Of a stretch of 64,000 bases of DNA, positions 31,839-40,132 are shown piece by piece; the stretch's first letter is position 1; each line of letters begins with the position of its first letter. Origin of the DNA: CAXBMB01 sp963976695 (GTDB taxonomy: Bacteria; Pseudomonadota; Alphaproteobacteria; Kiloniellales; DSM-21159); assembly GCA_963976695.1 (NCBI GenBank), contig CAXBMB010000001.1, forward strand, positions 130,440 to 194,439, read 5' to 3'. The notes beneath the pieces were generated by a model. It was not told where the DNA came from. It saw nothing but the letters and a program-made list of their open reading frames with translations, and ran no database searches. The translations under genes and the position numbers were made by a program.

Positions 31839-32765
31839 TCATGACGACCCGCCTTTCTCGTTCCGGAAATCGTAGAGCGGGATACCGAGAGTTTCCGCTT
31901 TGTCGGCGAGATTGTCGGTAATGCCCGAGCCCGGGAAGACGATGAGACCGATCGGAAGTGTCTCAAGAAGCTGATCGTTGCGCTTGAACGGAGCGGCCTT
32001 GCTGTGCCGGTTCCAATTCGGCTTGAAGACGATTTGCTGGACCTTGCGATTGTCGGCCCAACAGGCTGCGATACGCTCTGCCCCCTTGGGCGAACCACCA
32101 TGCAAAAGTACCATGTCGTCATGCTTGGCCATCACCCGGTCGAGGGCTGCCCAGATGGCTGCGGTGTCGTTGATGTCCTGTCCGCCGGTGAACGCGATCT
32201 TTGTGCCGGTCGGCATGAGTGGTTCAAGATCTGCCTTGCGCTTGGCGTCGAGATAATCGCGGCTGTCGATCAGGGCTGCGGTCATATGCTTGCGATTGAC
32301 CTGTGAGCCTGAATACGGGTGCCAGGTCTGCCCGAGATGTGTCTCGAAGAGGTCGGCGGCGAGATCGCGCATGCTCTCATAGGCGTTGCGTTGCTCGGTC
32401 AGGGTGATGCCTTCGGCTGTGATCCGTTCCAACTCGACCGATCGGACCTCGGACCCGTCTTGCTGCCGGTGACCGCGTTTCTGCGCCTGTTCATTGTCGT
32501 CGAGCTTACGCTCGATCCGGGTGGCCATGCGGTGGAAGACGTTGGTGGTGGACCAGAGCAGATCTTCGAGGTCAGGCTCGAGGCGCGTGTCCCCGAGCGC
32601 GACCACCAAGGCATCGAAGATATCTGCAAGTGCGCCTTCGACGACGTCTGGTTCCGGCAAGGGTCGCGGGTCCGGTTCGTCTGAGAAGGGTCGGTGGCCG
32701 AAGAGTTGGAGCTCGTCGAGCACCAATGCCGTCGCCGAGCGAGTTTGAGGATCGTGATGGGTCAT
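31839..32765 (-). CDS. DUF2493 (SLOG-like) family protein
   Basis: 308 aa from ATG 32765, which has AGGAGG about 8 bases upstream; the frame extends much further upstream but only through hairpin-rich DNA. N-terminal 190 residues are helical and specific to the ICE group (LWSTTNVFHRMATRIERKL). The C-terminal DUF2493 domain starts near 195: TKIAFTGGQDINDTAAIWAALDRVMAKHDDMVLLHGGSPKGAERIAACWADNR, ending with LIVFPGSGITDNLADKAETLGIPLYDF. This Rossmann-like fold belongs to the SLOG superfamily, which binds nucleotides or nucleotide-derived signals. Exact role unknown. Confidence 0.87.
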   Translation of the reverse strand: MTHHDPQTRSATALVLDELQLFGHRPFSDEPDPRPLPEPDVVEGALADIFDALVVALGDTRLEPDLEDLLWSTTNVFHRMATRIERKLDDNEQAQKRGHRQQDGSEVRSVELERITAEGITLTEQRNAYESMRDLAADLFETHLGQTWHPYSGSQVNRKHMTAALIDSRDYLDAKRKADLEPLMPTGTKIAFTGGQDINDTAAIWAALDRVMAKHDDMVLLHGGSPKGAERIAACWADNRKVQQIVFKPNWNRHSKAAPFKRNDQLLETLPIGLIVFPGSGITDNLADKAETLGIPLYDFRNEKGGSS

Positions 32766-33115
32766 GGGATGTGGCCTCCTGTGCCGTATGACCGCGCCCC
32801 GCGCGGCCTTCATGGGCGTAAGGAAAGCGGGGAGCGACCGGGCTTGCACCGCCGCCAATATTTCCCCACGAAGTGGTACTTCACGGGGTCCCCGTGTTTG
32901 GCGGCGGCCGGAGCGTATGCGGAGGATGGCGGAGGCGACGCCGTTTTGGATCGCGATGCAAAGCCGGGCTCGCCCGGCGGCGGAAAACGGTGGCGGCGCA
33001 GCCATTGCGGGACCGGGCGGTCTCCGCTCCGTCTCGACCCTCTCAAGAAGGCCGTGGGCGCGTCTCTTCGGTGGGAGATCACGGCAACCGTTCGCGATCC
33101 GAACCTGCCCGGCTG
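32766..33115. other. 350-base gap between the DUF2493 and toprim genes
   Basis: No supported gene, although frames are open on both strands. The stretch contains the nested hairpin 32849-32907 and should carry the DUF2493 promoter. Confidence 0.5.
32849..32907. repeat. Nested 59-base stem-loop upstream of DUF2493
   Basis: Outer stem CCGCCGCCAA (32849-32858) with TTGGCGGCGG (32898-32907), ten perfect pairs. Inside, CCCC (32864-32867) pairs GGGG (32885-32888) and GAAGT (32870-32874) pairs ACTTC (32878-32882) around GGT. An alternative inner palindrome CACGGGG-T-CCCCGTG (32882-32896) competes with it. It ends 84 bases upstream of the DUF2493 start. Confidence 0.75.
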
Positions 33116-34162
33116 TCAGCTTGTTGTCGATTCCAGCAATCTCGGCAAATCAACCGGTGCGAGTTGGGATCGCAGATTTGCGCGCACTGCGTCGAGGCCG
33201 AGATTGCGCAAGTCGTCATTGAAGTCGGCGCATCGCGGATGGAGCGGGATCGTTTCGATACCTTTCGCGGCGATACGATCTGTCAGAGCGGTCGCGGCTG
33301 CCCGTCCCGCAGGATCGTTGTCTCCAGCAAGATAGAGGCGTCGCAGACTGGCCGGTGGCTCAAAGGCAGCCAGATGATTGCCGGACAGAGCCGCTGCGGG
33401 CGGTAACGCAGGAAGCGCCATGCGGAGTGACAGCATGGTCTCTAGGCCTTCGCCGACGGTCATGATGTTGGTTGACTGTCCGAAGCGAACGGCATGGCTG
33501 AGCAACTTGCCCATCGCTTTGCGGTTCGGATCAAGCGGCGCCTTGGTCGCCGTGTGGGGATTGAGCCAGGTCCGGTGCACGCCTGTCAGCGTCCCATGGT
33601 TGTCGGTGACCTTTGCCAATAAGGCTGGCCAGGTTTCTGGCTTGGTATCCGGCGGTTGACCGTCCCGCCAGTAAAAGCAGTTCGGATGGAAACGCAGAGA
33701 TGCCATATTCTCTACGCCGACCAAGCCTCGACTCGCGAGGTATCGCTCAGCGAGTGTTCCGGCGATCGGCTTGCCCATCTCCCAGAGCCGTCGTGCCGCT
33801 TCTGGTGAACCGGTCGCGGCTTTCTGCTGCGTGTTGCGAGATGGTGGGTCCGGACGCGGCAGGCTGAGGAAACGGCGGGCTTCTTCGAGCGTGTCGCGCA
33901 AGCAATTGAAGTTCAGATTGAGCGCGATGAGATCGAGCAGATCCCCATGCTCGCCCGTGGCGGCATCAGTCCATTTGCCAGCGGCCCCCTGACCACGATC
34001 AGGCCCGGTGAGGCGCACGTAAAGGCTGCGCCCCGGCGTGTTCTGAACATCGCCGACGAGCCAGTACCGCCCGTGTTTGCGTCCGTTCGACAGATACGCA
34101 CGGCAGACAGCTTCGGCGTCGCGGCTGAGCTTCTGTGAAAGCTGTGCTGCGGGGCTTTCCAT
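33116..34162 (-). CDS. Toprim-domain primase-like protein (DUF7146 group)
   Basis: 348 aa from ATG 34162. The first third resembles the zinc/primase-like start seen in such proteins (YWLVGDVQNTPGRSLYVRLTGPDRGQGAAGKWTDAATGEHGDLLDLIAL). The toprim domain is in the C-terminal half: NIMTVGEGLETMLSLRMALP (catalytic Glu) and LRRLYLAGDNDPAGRAAATAL (Asp-x-Asp-x). Proteins of this type are encoded on ICEs and plasmids and may prime the complementary strand after transfer; no helicase domain follows here. A terminator separates it from the parB-like gene upstream. Confidence 0.85.
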   Translation of the reverse strand: MESPAAQLSQKLSRDAEAVCRAYLSNGRKHGRYWLVGDVQNTPGRSLYVRLTGPDRGQGAAGKWTDAATGEHGDLLDLIALNLNFNCLRDTLEEARRFLSLPRPDPPSRNTQQKAATGSPEAARRLWEMGKPIAGTLAERYLASRGLVGVENMASLRFHPNCFYWRDGQPPDTKPETWPALLAKVTDNHGTLTGVHRTWLNPHTATKAPLDPNRKAMGKLLSHAVRFGQSTNIMTVGEGLETMLSLRMALPALPPAAALSGNHLAAFEPPASLRRLYLAGDNDPAGRAAATALTDRIAAKGIETIPLHPRCADFNDDLRNLGLDAVRANLRSQLAPVDLPRLLESTTS

Positions 34163-34186
34163 TGTAGTCTCCGTGGTTTGCGTATG

Positions 34187-34216
34187 AAAAAAGGGCCTGC
34201 CGCGTCCGACAGGCCC
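34187..34216 (-). terminator. Rho-independent terminator after the parB-like gene
   Basis: On the minus strand GGGCCTG-loop-CAGGCCC (34193-34199 with 34210-34216, seven perfect pairs, 10-base loop) is followed by six U (A tract 34187-34192). It lies downstream of the ParB-like stop and 25 bases before the toprim gene start. Confidence 0.8.
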
Positions 34217-34384
34217 ACCAGGTCGCATCAAGTCGAGGGAGTTAGGGGGAAGAGTCTCCCTCGGTTGGTGGTCACATGCGTCGAGAGGATTTGCCGAAGG
34301 CGACACAGGCGACGGATCAAAGATCGCGTATTCCGATCACTTCGACCATCGACCGTGGGCCGCCAAACACCTGTCACTCTGCGA

Positions 34385-36436
34385 CTACTCGGCTGCTTCG
34401 AGGATTTCTGGTTCTTCATCCTCAGGGACATCCACCTCCGACGTGATATCGCCGCTGTCGATGATCTCGAACTCCGGCTCGTCCGGTTGTTCGACCAGCG
34501 GCGGCGTGCGCAACGGTGCGGGCAACCAGTCGGTTCCGGCGAGCAGCTCTTCGGCGGCCTCGACCATCTCCGGCTTTTTGAACCCCGCGATCCGGTCGGC
34601 GCCCTTGTCGCCTTTCGCATCGCGCACCGCCGCGAGGATTTGCGCCTTGGTGATCCGGCCAAGATAGCTCGCCGCCGTCGGTGCCCAGCCCGCCTTGGCC
34701 ATGTCGAGGCCGAGCGATGCCGCCAGCACATCCGCATGGGCGATCTGGCGCGGTTTGCGATAGTGCGGCTCCTGCACCGCGTTGACCGTCATCGCCACGC
34801 AATGGGCGAAGAGCGCGTCCCGGCTATCGCTGTCCCATTCGGTCAGCGCATCCCACAGGTCTTCCGGGGCCTTCGGCAGGTTGGCCGACCAGGTTTGGAT
34901 GGCCAGATCGATCGACTGCGCATAGCGCGTGTCGCCGAGCCCCTCGGCCTGCGCCCCGAAATGGGCGGACTTAGGCATGATCTCGATGCAGCTGTCCTGC
35001 CCGTAGTGGTAGAAGAGCTGCAAAACCATGGTGTGCAGACAGGCAAGCATGGCCAGTTGCGGATCGTTGGAGAGCGCATCGCGCAGCGCCATTGTCCGGT
35101 GCACGGTCAGATCGCAGACGAGACGGTCAGACAGCGGCTTGGTGCCATCATCGTCTTCCTCATCATCCTGATCCGTCGCCGCATTCGGTTGGTCAGCGAC
35201 CGCAGCGTCCGCGTCAAGATCGACGTCCTCGCCATCGGGACCGGCTTCAGTCTCGACCGCTGGTTCGTCTTCGGCGCGGACATAGCCGCGTTCGACCCGC
35301 AATCCGCCGGACCCGTCGATGCTGACGAATGCACCCGCGATTGCGTAGTCCTCGGGCTCGAAGTGGATCGGCCGATCCTGCAGCGCTTCCATGGCGGTCT
35401 CGATTTCGCCGAGGCGCGCATCGACCTCCTCGGGAAGTTCGTCCGCTTCGGCGTGGTCGTCTTCGAGCTTCTCATATTCAGCCTTGAGCGCGGCGTAGGT
35501 CTTGTCCTCTTCGTCGCTCATCGGTTCGGCTTCACCGCGGAGGCGGCGCAAATCGTAGGTGTGGCCATAGGGGAAATCGGTTGCGACCTCGATCCAGCGC
35601 CAGCCTTCGGCCCGAATTGCCTCGGCGTCCTCATTCAGCTTCTCGCTGACCATGGTCTCCAGGAGCGCCGCGTCCTGCAGCCAGCCGCCATCGTCGGTCT
35701 GGAAGAGATCGCGGAGGATTTCGCCGCCCGCTTCGACATAGTTGTCCAAGCCGACGAACTGCGCCCGGCGATCGGACGCCCGGACCGCGCCTTCGGTCAG
35801 CATGCGGCGGATTTCATAGGGCTGCTTGGAATAGTGCTGCTTGAGCGCTTCCCAGACCTGTTCCTGCCGCTGGTGATCGGGATTGACCGTGAACGCCATG
35901 AGCTGGTCGAGGGTCATCTCCTCGTCGGCATAGGCGGTGAGCAGCGTCTCAGAGACAGCCGCGAGCCGCAGGCGCTGCTTGACGACGCTGGCTGAGACGA
36001 AGAACGCCGCAGCGATCTCTTCCTCCGACTTGCCCTTCTCGCGCATCGCCTGGAAGGCCCGGAACTGGTCGAGCGGATGCAGCGGCGCGCGCTGGACGTT
36101 CTCGGCGAGGCTGTCTTCTTCGGCGAGACCCTCGGTCCGCACGATGCAGGGCACGGGCGCGGTGCGATTGAGGCGCTTCTGCTTCACCAAAAGCTCGAGC
36201 GCGCGGAAACGGCGGCCACCTGCCGGGATCTCGAACATGCCGGTCTCGCTGCCGTCTTCGGCCAGGACGGGCCGGACGGTCAGGCTGGCGAGCAATGTGC
36301 GTCGGGCGATGTCCTCGGCAAGCTCTTCAATCGATACGCCGGACTTGATCTGGCGAACATTCGACTGGCTAAGCAGCAGCTTGTTGAAGGGAATATCGCG
36401 CGAGGCGCTGAGGGTGATTTTCTTGGACTTGGTCAT
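34385..36436 (-). CDS. ParB/RepB/Spo0J-like protein, large ICE-type
   Basis: 683 aa from ATG 36436 (GGAGAAA upstream). The N-terminal ParB/sulfiredoxin-like nuclease-fold domain is visible (NKLLLSQSNVRQIKSGVSIEELAEDIARRTLLASLTVRPV; IPAGGRRFRALELL; EEDSLAENVQRAPLHPLDQFRAF), then an HTH (KSEEEIAAAFFVSASVVKQRLRLA). The long C-terminal half has an acidic segment (about residues 405 to 450) and no known domain. No ParA gene is near, so classical partition is doubtful; large ParB-like proteins in ICE leading regions may instead handle or protect transferred DNA. Shares a 24-base leader repeat with the DUF932 gene. Confidence 0.85.
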   Translation of the reverse strand: MTKSKKITLSASRDIPFNKLLLSQSNVRQIKSGVSIEELAEDIARRTLLASLTVRPVLAEDGSETGMFEIPAGGRRFRALELLVKQKRLNRTAPVPCIVRTEGLAEEDSLAENVQRAPLHPLDQFRAFQAMREKGKSEEEIAAAFFVSASVVKQRLRLAAVSETLLTAYADEEMTLDQLMAFTVNPDHQRQEQVWEALKQHYSKQPYEIRRMLTEGAVRASDRRAQFVGLDNYVEAGGEILRDLFQTDDGGWLQDAALLETMVSEKLNEDAEAIRAEGWRWIEVATDFPYGHTYDLRRLRGEAEPMSDEEDKTYAALKAEYEKLEDDHAEADELPEEVDARLGEIETAMEALQDRPIHFEPEDYAIAGAFVSIDGSGGLRVERGYVRAEDEPAVETEAGPDGEDVDLDADAAVADQPNAATDQDDEEDDDGTKPLSDRLVCDLTVHRTMALRDALSNDPQLAMLACLHTMVLQLFYHYGQDSCIEIMPKSAHFGAQAEGLGDTRYAQSIDLAIQTWSANLPKAPEDLWDALTEWDSDSRDALFAHCVAMTVNAVQEPHYRKPRQIAHADVLAASLGLDMAKAGWAPTAASYLGRITKAQILAAVRDAKGDKGADRIAGFKKPEMVEAAEELLAGTDWLPAPLRTPPLVEQPDEPEFEIIDSGDITSEVDVPEDEEPEILEAAE

Positions 36437-36468
36437 GGGATTTCTCCGCGACGGGCGACCGAAAGACA

Positions 36469-36492
36469 CTCTCTCGACCTCCAAACCCGTCA
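36469..36492 (-). repeat. 24-bp leader repeat, copy upstream of the parB-like gene
   Basis: Exact copy of 37795-37818 (starts CTCTCTCGACCTCC on the + strand). Its near end is 33 bases upstream of the ParB-like start codon. On the transcribed strand it contains GGTTTGGAGGTCGAGAG. Confidence 0.75.
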
Positions 36493-36569
36493 CGAAAATC
36501 CCGGCCCACCTCTTCCTTTAAAGAAGCGATGCACCGGGAACGGAAGTTTATGAGAGTGAGACGCCAAGG

Positions 36570-37763
36570 CTAAGCGGCAAGCTCCAGCAGCTTTTTCGCG
36601 CGAGTTTCCATGGTGAGGCGCGCATCCTGCTGCGGCTTCGACCGCGCTACCGCCGTGATGCCCTGGACGAAGTCGAACACGCTCTCGGGCGGTCGGCCTT
36701 CTTCGGCCAGCACCGTTTCAATGATCTTGCCGCTCTCCGCCTTGGAAAACCCGCGCTTGCGCAGGAAGTCGGTGCGGTCCTCGTCGCTGCGCGCGACGAT
36801 ACGTTCGCGGGCGGCACGGATGCCCTGAATGAAGGGGCGCGGCGAGGAATCTGCGAAGTTGGCCAGTGCGGGTGCCGCCTCGTGCGCGAAGCGGTTGGCG
36901 GCGTATTTCGAATGCCGGATCGATATCTCCTGGAAGTCTTCGACGCCCCAGAGGTTGCGGTTTTGGCAGACGGCGCGGAGATAGAAGCTCGCGATGCCGA
37001 GCGTCTTCGCACCAACCTCGGAGTTCCAGCAGTAAAATCCCCGGAAGAAGAGGTCGGGCGAGCCATCAGGCAGCGTGCCTGCCTCGATCGGGTTTAGGTC
37101 ATCGACCAGGAAGAGGAAGACGTCACGGTCCGAGGCGTAGAGCGTGGTCGTGTCCTTGGTCACGTCCACATTCGGGTTGTAGATGCCCGTCGACCAGTCG
37201 AGCACGCCTGGGACCTTCCATCGCGTGTCGCCGACGCCGTCACCCGCGATGCGCTGGACGGCGGAGACGAGTTCATGGTCGTAGATGCGGCCATAGTCCG
37301 GGCCGGTGACGGCGCGCAATTCGGTGCGACCGTTAGCGACTTCCATCGTCTTGACCTGCTCGGCGCGGTGGTTGGTCAGGCCGTATTGGAGATTGATACC
37401 GGCGAGCGGTGCCGGGAGCTGGCGCATGTAGGACGCAGGTGCGCCAACGAGGCTCGCCAGTTGGCCGAAACTCCAATGGGTGGGCGCAACCGGGGCCTCG
37501 GCATCCGGGAGGATCAACGCCAGTTTTTCGGGATCGTCGCGATGCGCTTCGACCCGGATCGCCGCGCTCTCGACCGTGCGCGTCCGACTCTGGTCGGCAC
37601 GGCGCTTCACCGATGAATAAAGCTCCGACAGGGACAGATATTTCTCATCGTCCGGCCGGGAAAACCATTCGGACGACACACGCCCATTGTGTCCACCGCG
37701 GGACACATCCACCTTGTAGCCGCCGCTCTCGGGGCGGCAATCCATGATTTCAATCGCTGTCAT
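36570..37763 (-). CDS. DUF932 family protein (phage/plasmid-like)
   Basis: 397 aa. DUF932 features: APTHWSFGQLASLVGAPASYMRQLPAPLAGINLQYGL, LRAVTGPDYGRIYDHELVSAVQRIA, then DVTKDTTTLYASDRDVFLFLVDD and FFRGFYCWNSEVGAKTLGIASFYLRAVCQNRNLWG. The family is common in leading or maintenance regions of plasmids and ICEs and some phages; biochemical function is unknown. It lies upstream of the parB-like gene on the same strand, with 133 bases between that contain the second copy of the leader repeat. Confidence 0.86.
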   Translation of the reverse strand: MTAIEIMDCRPESGGYKVDVSRGGHNGRVSSEWFSRPDDEKYLSLSELYSSVKRRADQSRTRTVESAAIRVEAHRDDPEKLALILPDAEAPVAPTHWSFGQLASLVGAPASYMRQLPAPLAGINLQYGLTNHRAEQVKTMEVANGRTELRAVTGPDYGRIYDHELVSAVQRIAGDGVGDTRWKVPGVLDWSTGIYNPNVDVTKDTTTLYASDRDVFLFLVDDLNPIEAGTLPDGSPDLFFRGFYCWNSEVGAKTLGIASFYLRAVCQNRNLWGVEDFQEISIRHSKYAANRFAHEAAPALANFADSSPRPFIQGIRAARERIVARSDEDRTDFLRKRGFSKAESGKIIETVLAEEGRPPESVFDFVQGITAVARSKPQQDARLTMETRAKKLLELAA

Positions 37764-37794
37764 GACTATTCTCCATGGCGGGCGGCCTGAGAGC

Positions 37795-37818
37795 CTCTCT
37801 CGACCTCCAAACCCGTCA
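37795..37818 (-). repeat. 24-bp leader repeat, copy upstream of the DUF932 gene
   Basis: Identical to 36469-36492; its near end is 32 bases upstream of the DUF932 start codon, almost the same distance as the other copy. Candidate shared operator or 5' leader. Confidence 0.75.
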
Positions 37819-37978
37819 TGGCGACAGCCGCAGGCCTCTTACTCTAACATATCGTCCATCGTGATGCCCTCGATCCAGTCCTGGCCCTTATTCCCGCGTC
37901 AGGGATGAAAGCCCGACAGGGGGAAGACCGCAGGGCTTCCGCTCTGCCGACAGCCCGGCCCGCAGGGAGACGCCTAAC

Positions 37979-38464
37979 CTAAACGGATGCATTCACTTCG
38001 ATCTCTTCGAGTTGATTTTCCCACCATTCGATCGCGAATGCATAAATATCGCGGCAATCCTCCCCGGCACCATAACCTCCGACCAATGGTCGAAAAATGT
38101 TTTCTCCTAGATCGAACGTGTCGATGCAGGTGCCTTCCATGACTGAAAGGGGGATCGTTTCTCGAAGGTCAACTCGGAAACCATATTCTTTCAGGATTAG
38201 ATTGCGCGAATTTTCAATAAACTCTGTGAAGACTTCATGGCCGTTGGCGATGTCCTTCCATGTCTTGAAGGCCGCATTTGCCGAAGCTCTCAAATTGGGT
38301 TCAACCGCATCCACCTTCGCAAGCACATGACCTACTGCGCGCAGCAAAGACAGCGCGCTTACCCACAGAACTCGGAAGTGATCAGGGTCCGTTTCGTCCT
38401 CCAGCATGCGGTGTACCAAGCGACAGTCATCTAGCACAGCTCGTGCGTTGTACGCGCGCGTCAC
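37979..38464 (-). CDS. Hypothetical helical protein, 161 aa, divergent from the RM-like operon
   Basis: Starts at GTG 38464 with GAGG 6 bases upstream. Sequence is mostly helical (ARAVLDDCRLVHRMLEDETDPDHFRVLWVSALSLLRAVGHVLAKVDAVEPNLRASANAAFKTWKDI) with a conserved-looking end GENIFRPLVGGYGAGEDCRDIYAFAIEWWENQLEEIEV. No family recognised; the two-helix start resembles HEPN-like proteins but the RxxxxH motif is not evident. It sits at the edge of the defence island, sharing a 119-base divergent promoter region with the RHH gene. Function unknown. Confidence 0.68.
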   Translation of the reverse strand: MTRAYNARAVLDDCRLVHRMLEDETDPDHFRVLWVSALSLLRAVGHVLAKVDAVEPNLRASANAAFKTWKDIANGHEVFTEFIENSRNLILKEYGFRVDLRETIPLSVMEGTCIDTFDLGENIFRPLVGGYGAGEDCRDIYAFAIEWWENQLEEIEVNASV

Positions 38465-38516
38465 AACCTCAACGCCATTTTATCTTCCTTTTTCAAGCGC
38501 TTACGATTCCCTGAAA

Positions 38517-38543
38517 TTTGGTTTTTTTTGGTGCACTTTGGTG
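38517..38543 (+). promoter_or_regulatory. Three TTTGGT repeats at 10-bp period, candidate RHH operator
   Basis: TTTGGTT (38517-38523), TTTGGTG (38527-38533) and TTTGGTG (38537-38543) are spaced exactly 10 bases apart, so all face the same side of the helix. A possible -10 box TATGCT follows at 38548-38553. They lie 41 bases before the RHH start. Confidence 0.6.
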
Positions 38544-38583
38544 AAAATATGCTACTTTGTCGCTATTGGATGAGGGATCGGAA

Positions 38584-38775
38584 ATGCAAGCCACGCAAAA
38601 GAAGCGGTTTTCAGTATCGCTGGACGTTGAAGACTACGCAGCTTTGAAGAGCATTGCAGACGCACAGAAGCCACCATTATCCCTACAGTATCTCGTTTCT
38701 TATGCGCTAAACGAATTCATCGACAGTCATAAAGACAAGCAGGTTGAATTTAACTTCGAAGGTCGGAAACGATGA
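38584..38775 (+). CDS. Small ribbon-helix-helix-like protein, first gene of the RM-like operon
   Basis: 63 aa from ATG 38584, preceded by GAGGGATCGGAA; a TTG at 38557 is a weaker start. KKRFSVSLDVEDYAALKSIADAQKPPLSLQYLVSYALNEFIDSH fits a strand followed by two helices, the ribbon-helix-helix fold. Its stop overlaps the methyltransferase ATG (ATGA), so it is coupled to it. It probably controls the operon through the repeats at 38517-38543, comparable to controller proteins of restriction-modification systems; that is inference. Confidence 0.72.
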   Translation: MQATQKKRFSVSLDVEDYAALKSIADAQKPPLSLQYLVSYALNEFIDSHKDKQVEFNFEGRKR

Positions 38776-40109
38776 GCGGCACTTTGAAGTTTATTGACCT
38801 GTTTGCGGGGCTCGGTGGGTTCCATCAAGCACTGGCGCAGTTAGGACACGAATGTGTATTTGCTTCGGAACTCGATGCCGACCTTGCAGAACTCTACGAA
38901 AAAAACTTTGGCATCAGGCCTCATGGTGACATTCGCGCAATTGGCCTGGAAGCCGTTCCCGAACACGACATTCTATGTGCTGGTTTCCCATGTCAGCCGT
39001 TCTCGAAGGCAGGTAGTCAGCAAGGGTTTGCTTGCCCTCAGTGGGGGGATTTGTTTGACTACATCATCAATATTCTGCGTTCCCGTCAGCCGCAGTTCGT
39101 AATAATCGAGAATGTACCAAATCTCATCAAGCACAATGGTGGGAAGACGTGGGGACAAATCTTACATCGTTTGCGGCTTGCCGGCTACAAGGTTTCAGAC
39201 GGCAAATTGTCTCCGCATCACGTCGGCGTACCGCAGGTCCGCGAGAGGGCATTCATTGTCGGCTCGCGTGACGAACTCGTAGGCTTCAGTTGGCCTGAGC
39301 GACCGAAGTTAGTTGAGACATCGATTCGCACTATTCTTGACAACCAGCCACATGACGCTCGTCATCTGTCGGGTCGATTTATTCAATATCTCGACGCATG
39401 GCAGGCCTTTCTTGATAACTTCCCAAAGGATGAGCAACTGCCTTCCTTTCCGATATGGGCAATGGAGTTTGGTGCGACTTATCCGTACGAGACTTCATTC
39501 CCGCTCAAGCGCACGGCTGATACACTCCAAGCTTACCGGGGGTGTTTTGGGGTGAATTTAGGAGGCATGAGCAAGTCTGAAATTCGTGCCAATCTGCCTT
39601 CCTACGCTGCCAAGCCGAAAAGCGCCTTTCCGAAATGGAAAATCGACTTCATTCGGAAAAATCGAGAATTTTATTCGCGACACAAAGACTGGATAGACGA
39701 CTGGCTACCATCCATACAAAGCTTTGCGCCGAGTTTTCAAAAGTTCGAGTGGAATCACAAGGGTGGAGAACGGCAAGTCTGGAATTATCTGATTCAGTTT
39801 CGTGCTTCGGGGATCCGGATCAAGCAACCTACAACTTCACCGTCACTTGTAGCCATGACGACCAGTCAGGTTCCGGTCATTGGGTGGGAAAAGCGCTATA
39901 TGACTATCCGAGAGTGCAGCAAGTTGCAGAGCATGGGTGCCCTTGACCACTTGCCCGTTGCGCAAACTTCAGCGTTCAAGGCGCTTGGTAACGCAGTCAA
40001 TGTAAAAGTAGTCAAAACGATTGCTGAGAAACTGCTCGCAACCTATCCGCCCAAAGGCAGCAAGACAATTGTTCGAAAAACTCAGTCAGGACTGCTGGAA
40101 GTTGCGTAA
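38772..40109 (+). CDS. C5-cytosine DNA methyltransferase (Dcm family)
   Basis: 445 aa with the ordered motifs of m5C methyltransferases: I (FIDLFAGLGGFHQAL, 7 to 21), IV with the catalytic Cys74 (LCAGFPCQPFSKAG), VI (VIIENVPNL), VIII (GVPQVRERAFIVG) and X near the C-terminus (ALGNAVNVKVVKTIAEKLL). The target-recognition region lies between VIII and IX, about 210 to 375. It would mark host DNA so that the following ATPase/nuclease genes spare it. GC is lower than in the ICE backbone. Recognition sequence unknown. Confidence 0.93.
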   Translation: MSGTLKFIDLFAGLGGFHQALAQLGHECVFASELDADLAELYEKNFGIRPHGDIRAIGLEAVPEHDILCAGFPCQPFSKAGSQQGFACPQWGDLFDYIINILRSRQPQFVIIENVPNLIKHNGGKTWGQILHRLRLAGYKVSDGKLSPHHVGVPQVRERAFIVGSRDELVGFSWPERPKLVETSIRTILDNQPHDARHLSGRFIQYLDAWQAFLDNFPKDEQLPSFPIWAMEFGATYPYETSFPLKRTADTLQAYRGCFGVNLGGMSKSEIRANLPSYAAKPKSAFPKWKIDFIRKNREFYSRHKDWIDDWLPSIQSFAPSFQKFEWNHKGGERQVWNYLIQFRASGIRIKQPTTSPSLVAMTTSQVPVIGWEKRYMTIRECSKLQSMGALDHLPVAQTSAFKALGNAVNVKVVKTIAEKLLATYPPKGSKTIVRKTQSGLLEVA

Positions 40110-40132
40110 GAGGCGTCTCGGGGGGATGCAAT

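Noticed and set aside
32766..33005. In-frame N-terminal extension of the DUF2493 gene by 80 codons
   Set aside because: ATG 32765 has a strong AGGAGG, whereas the extension runs through a nested hairpin and has Pro/Arg-rich composition.
34178..35995. 605-codon open frame on the + strand opposite the ParB-like gene
   Set aside because: No domain recognisable, and the minus strand encodes a clear ParB N-terminal domain over the same bases; the frame also begins inside the terminator region.
37848..37905. Minus-strand mini-frame ending in MDDMLE before the DUF932 gene
   Set aside because: About 18 codons, without a clear start or ribosome site in frame.
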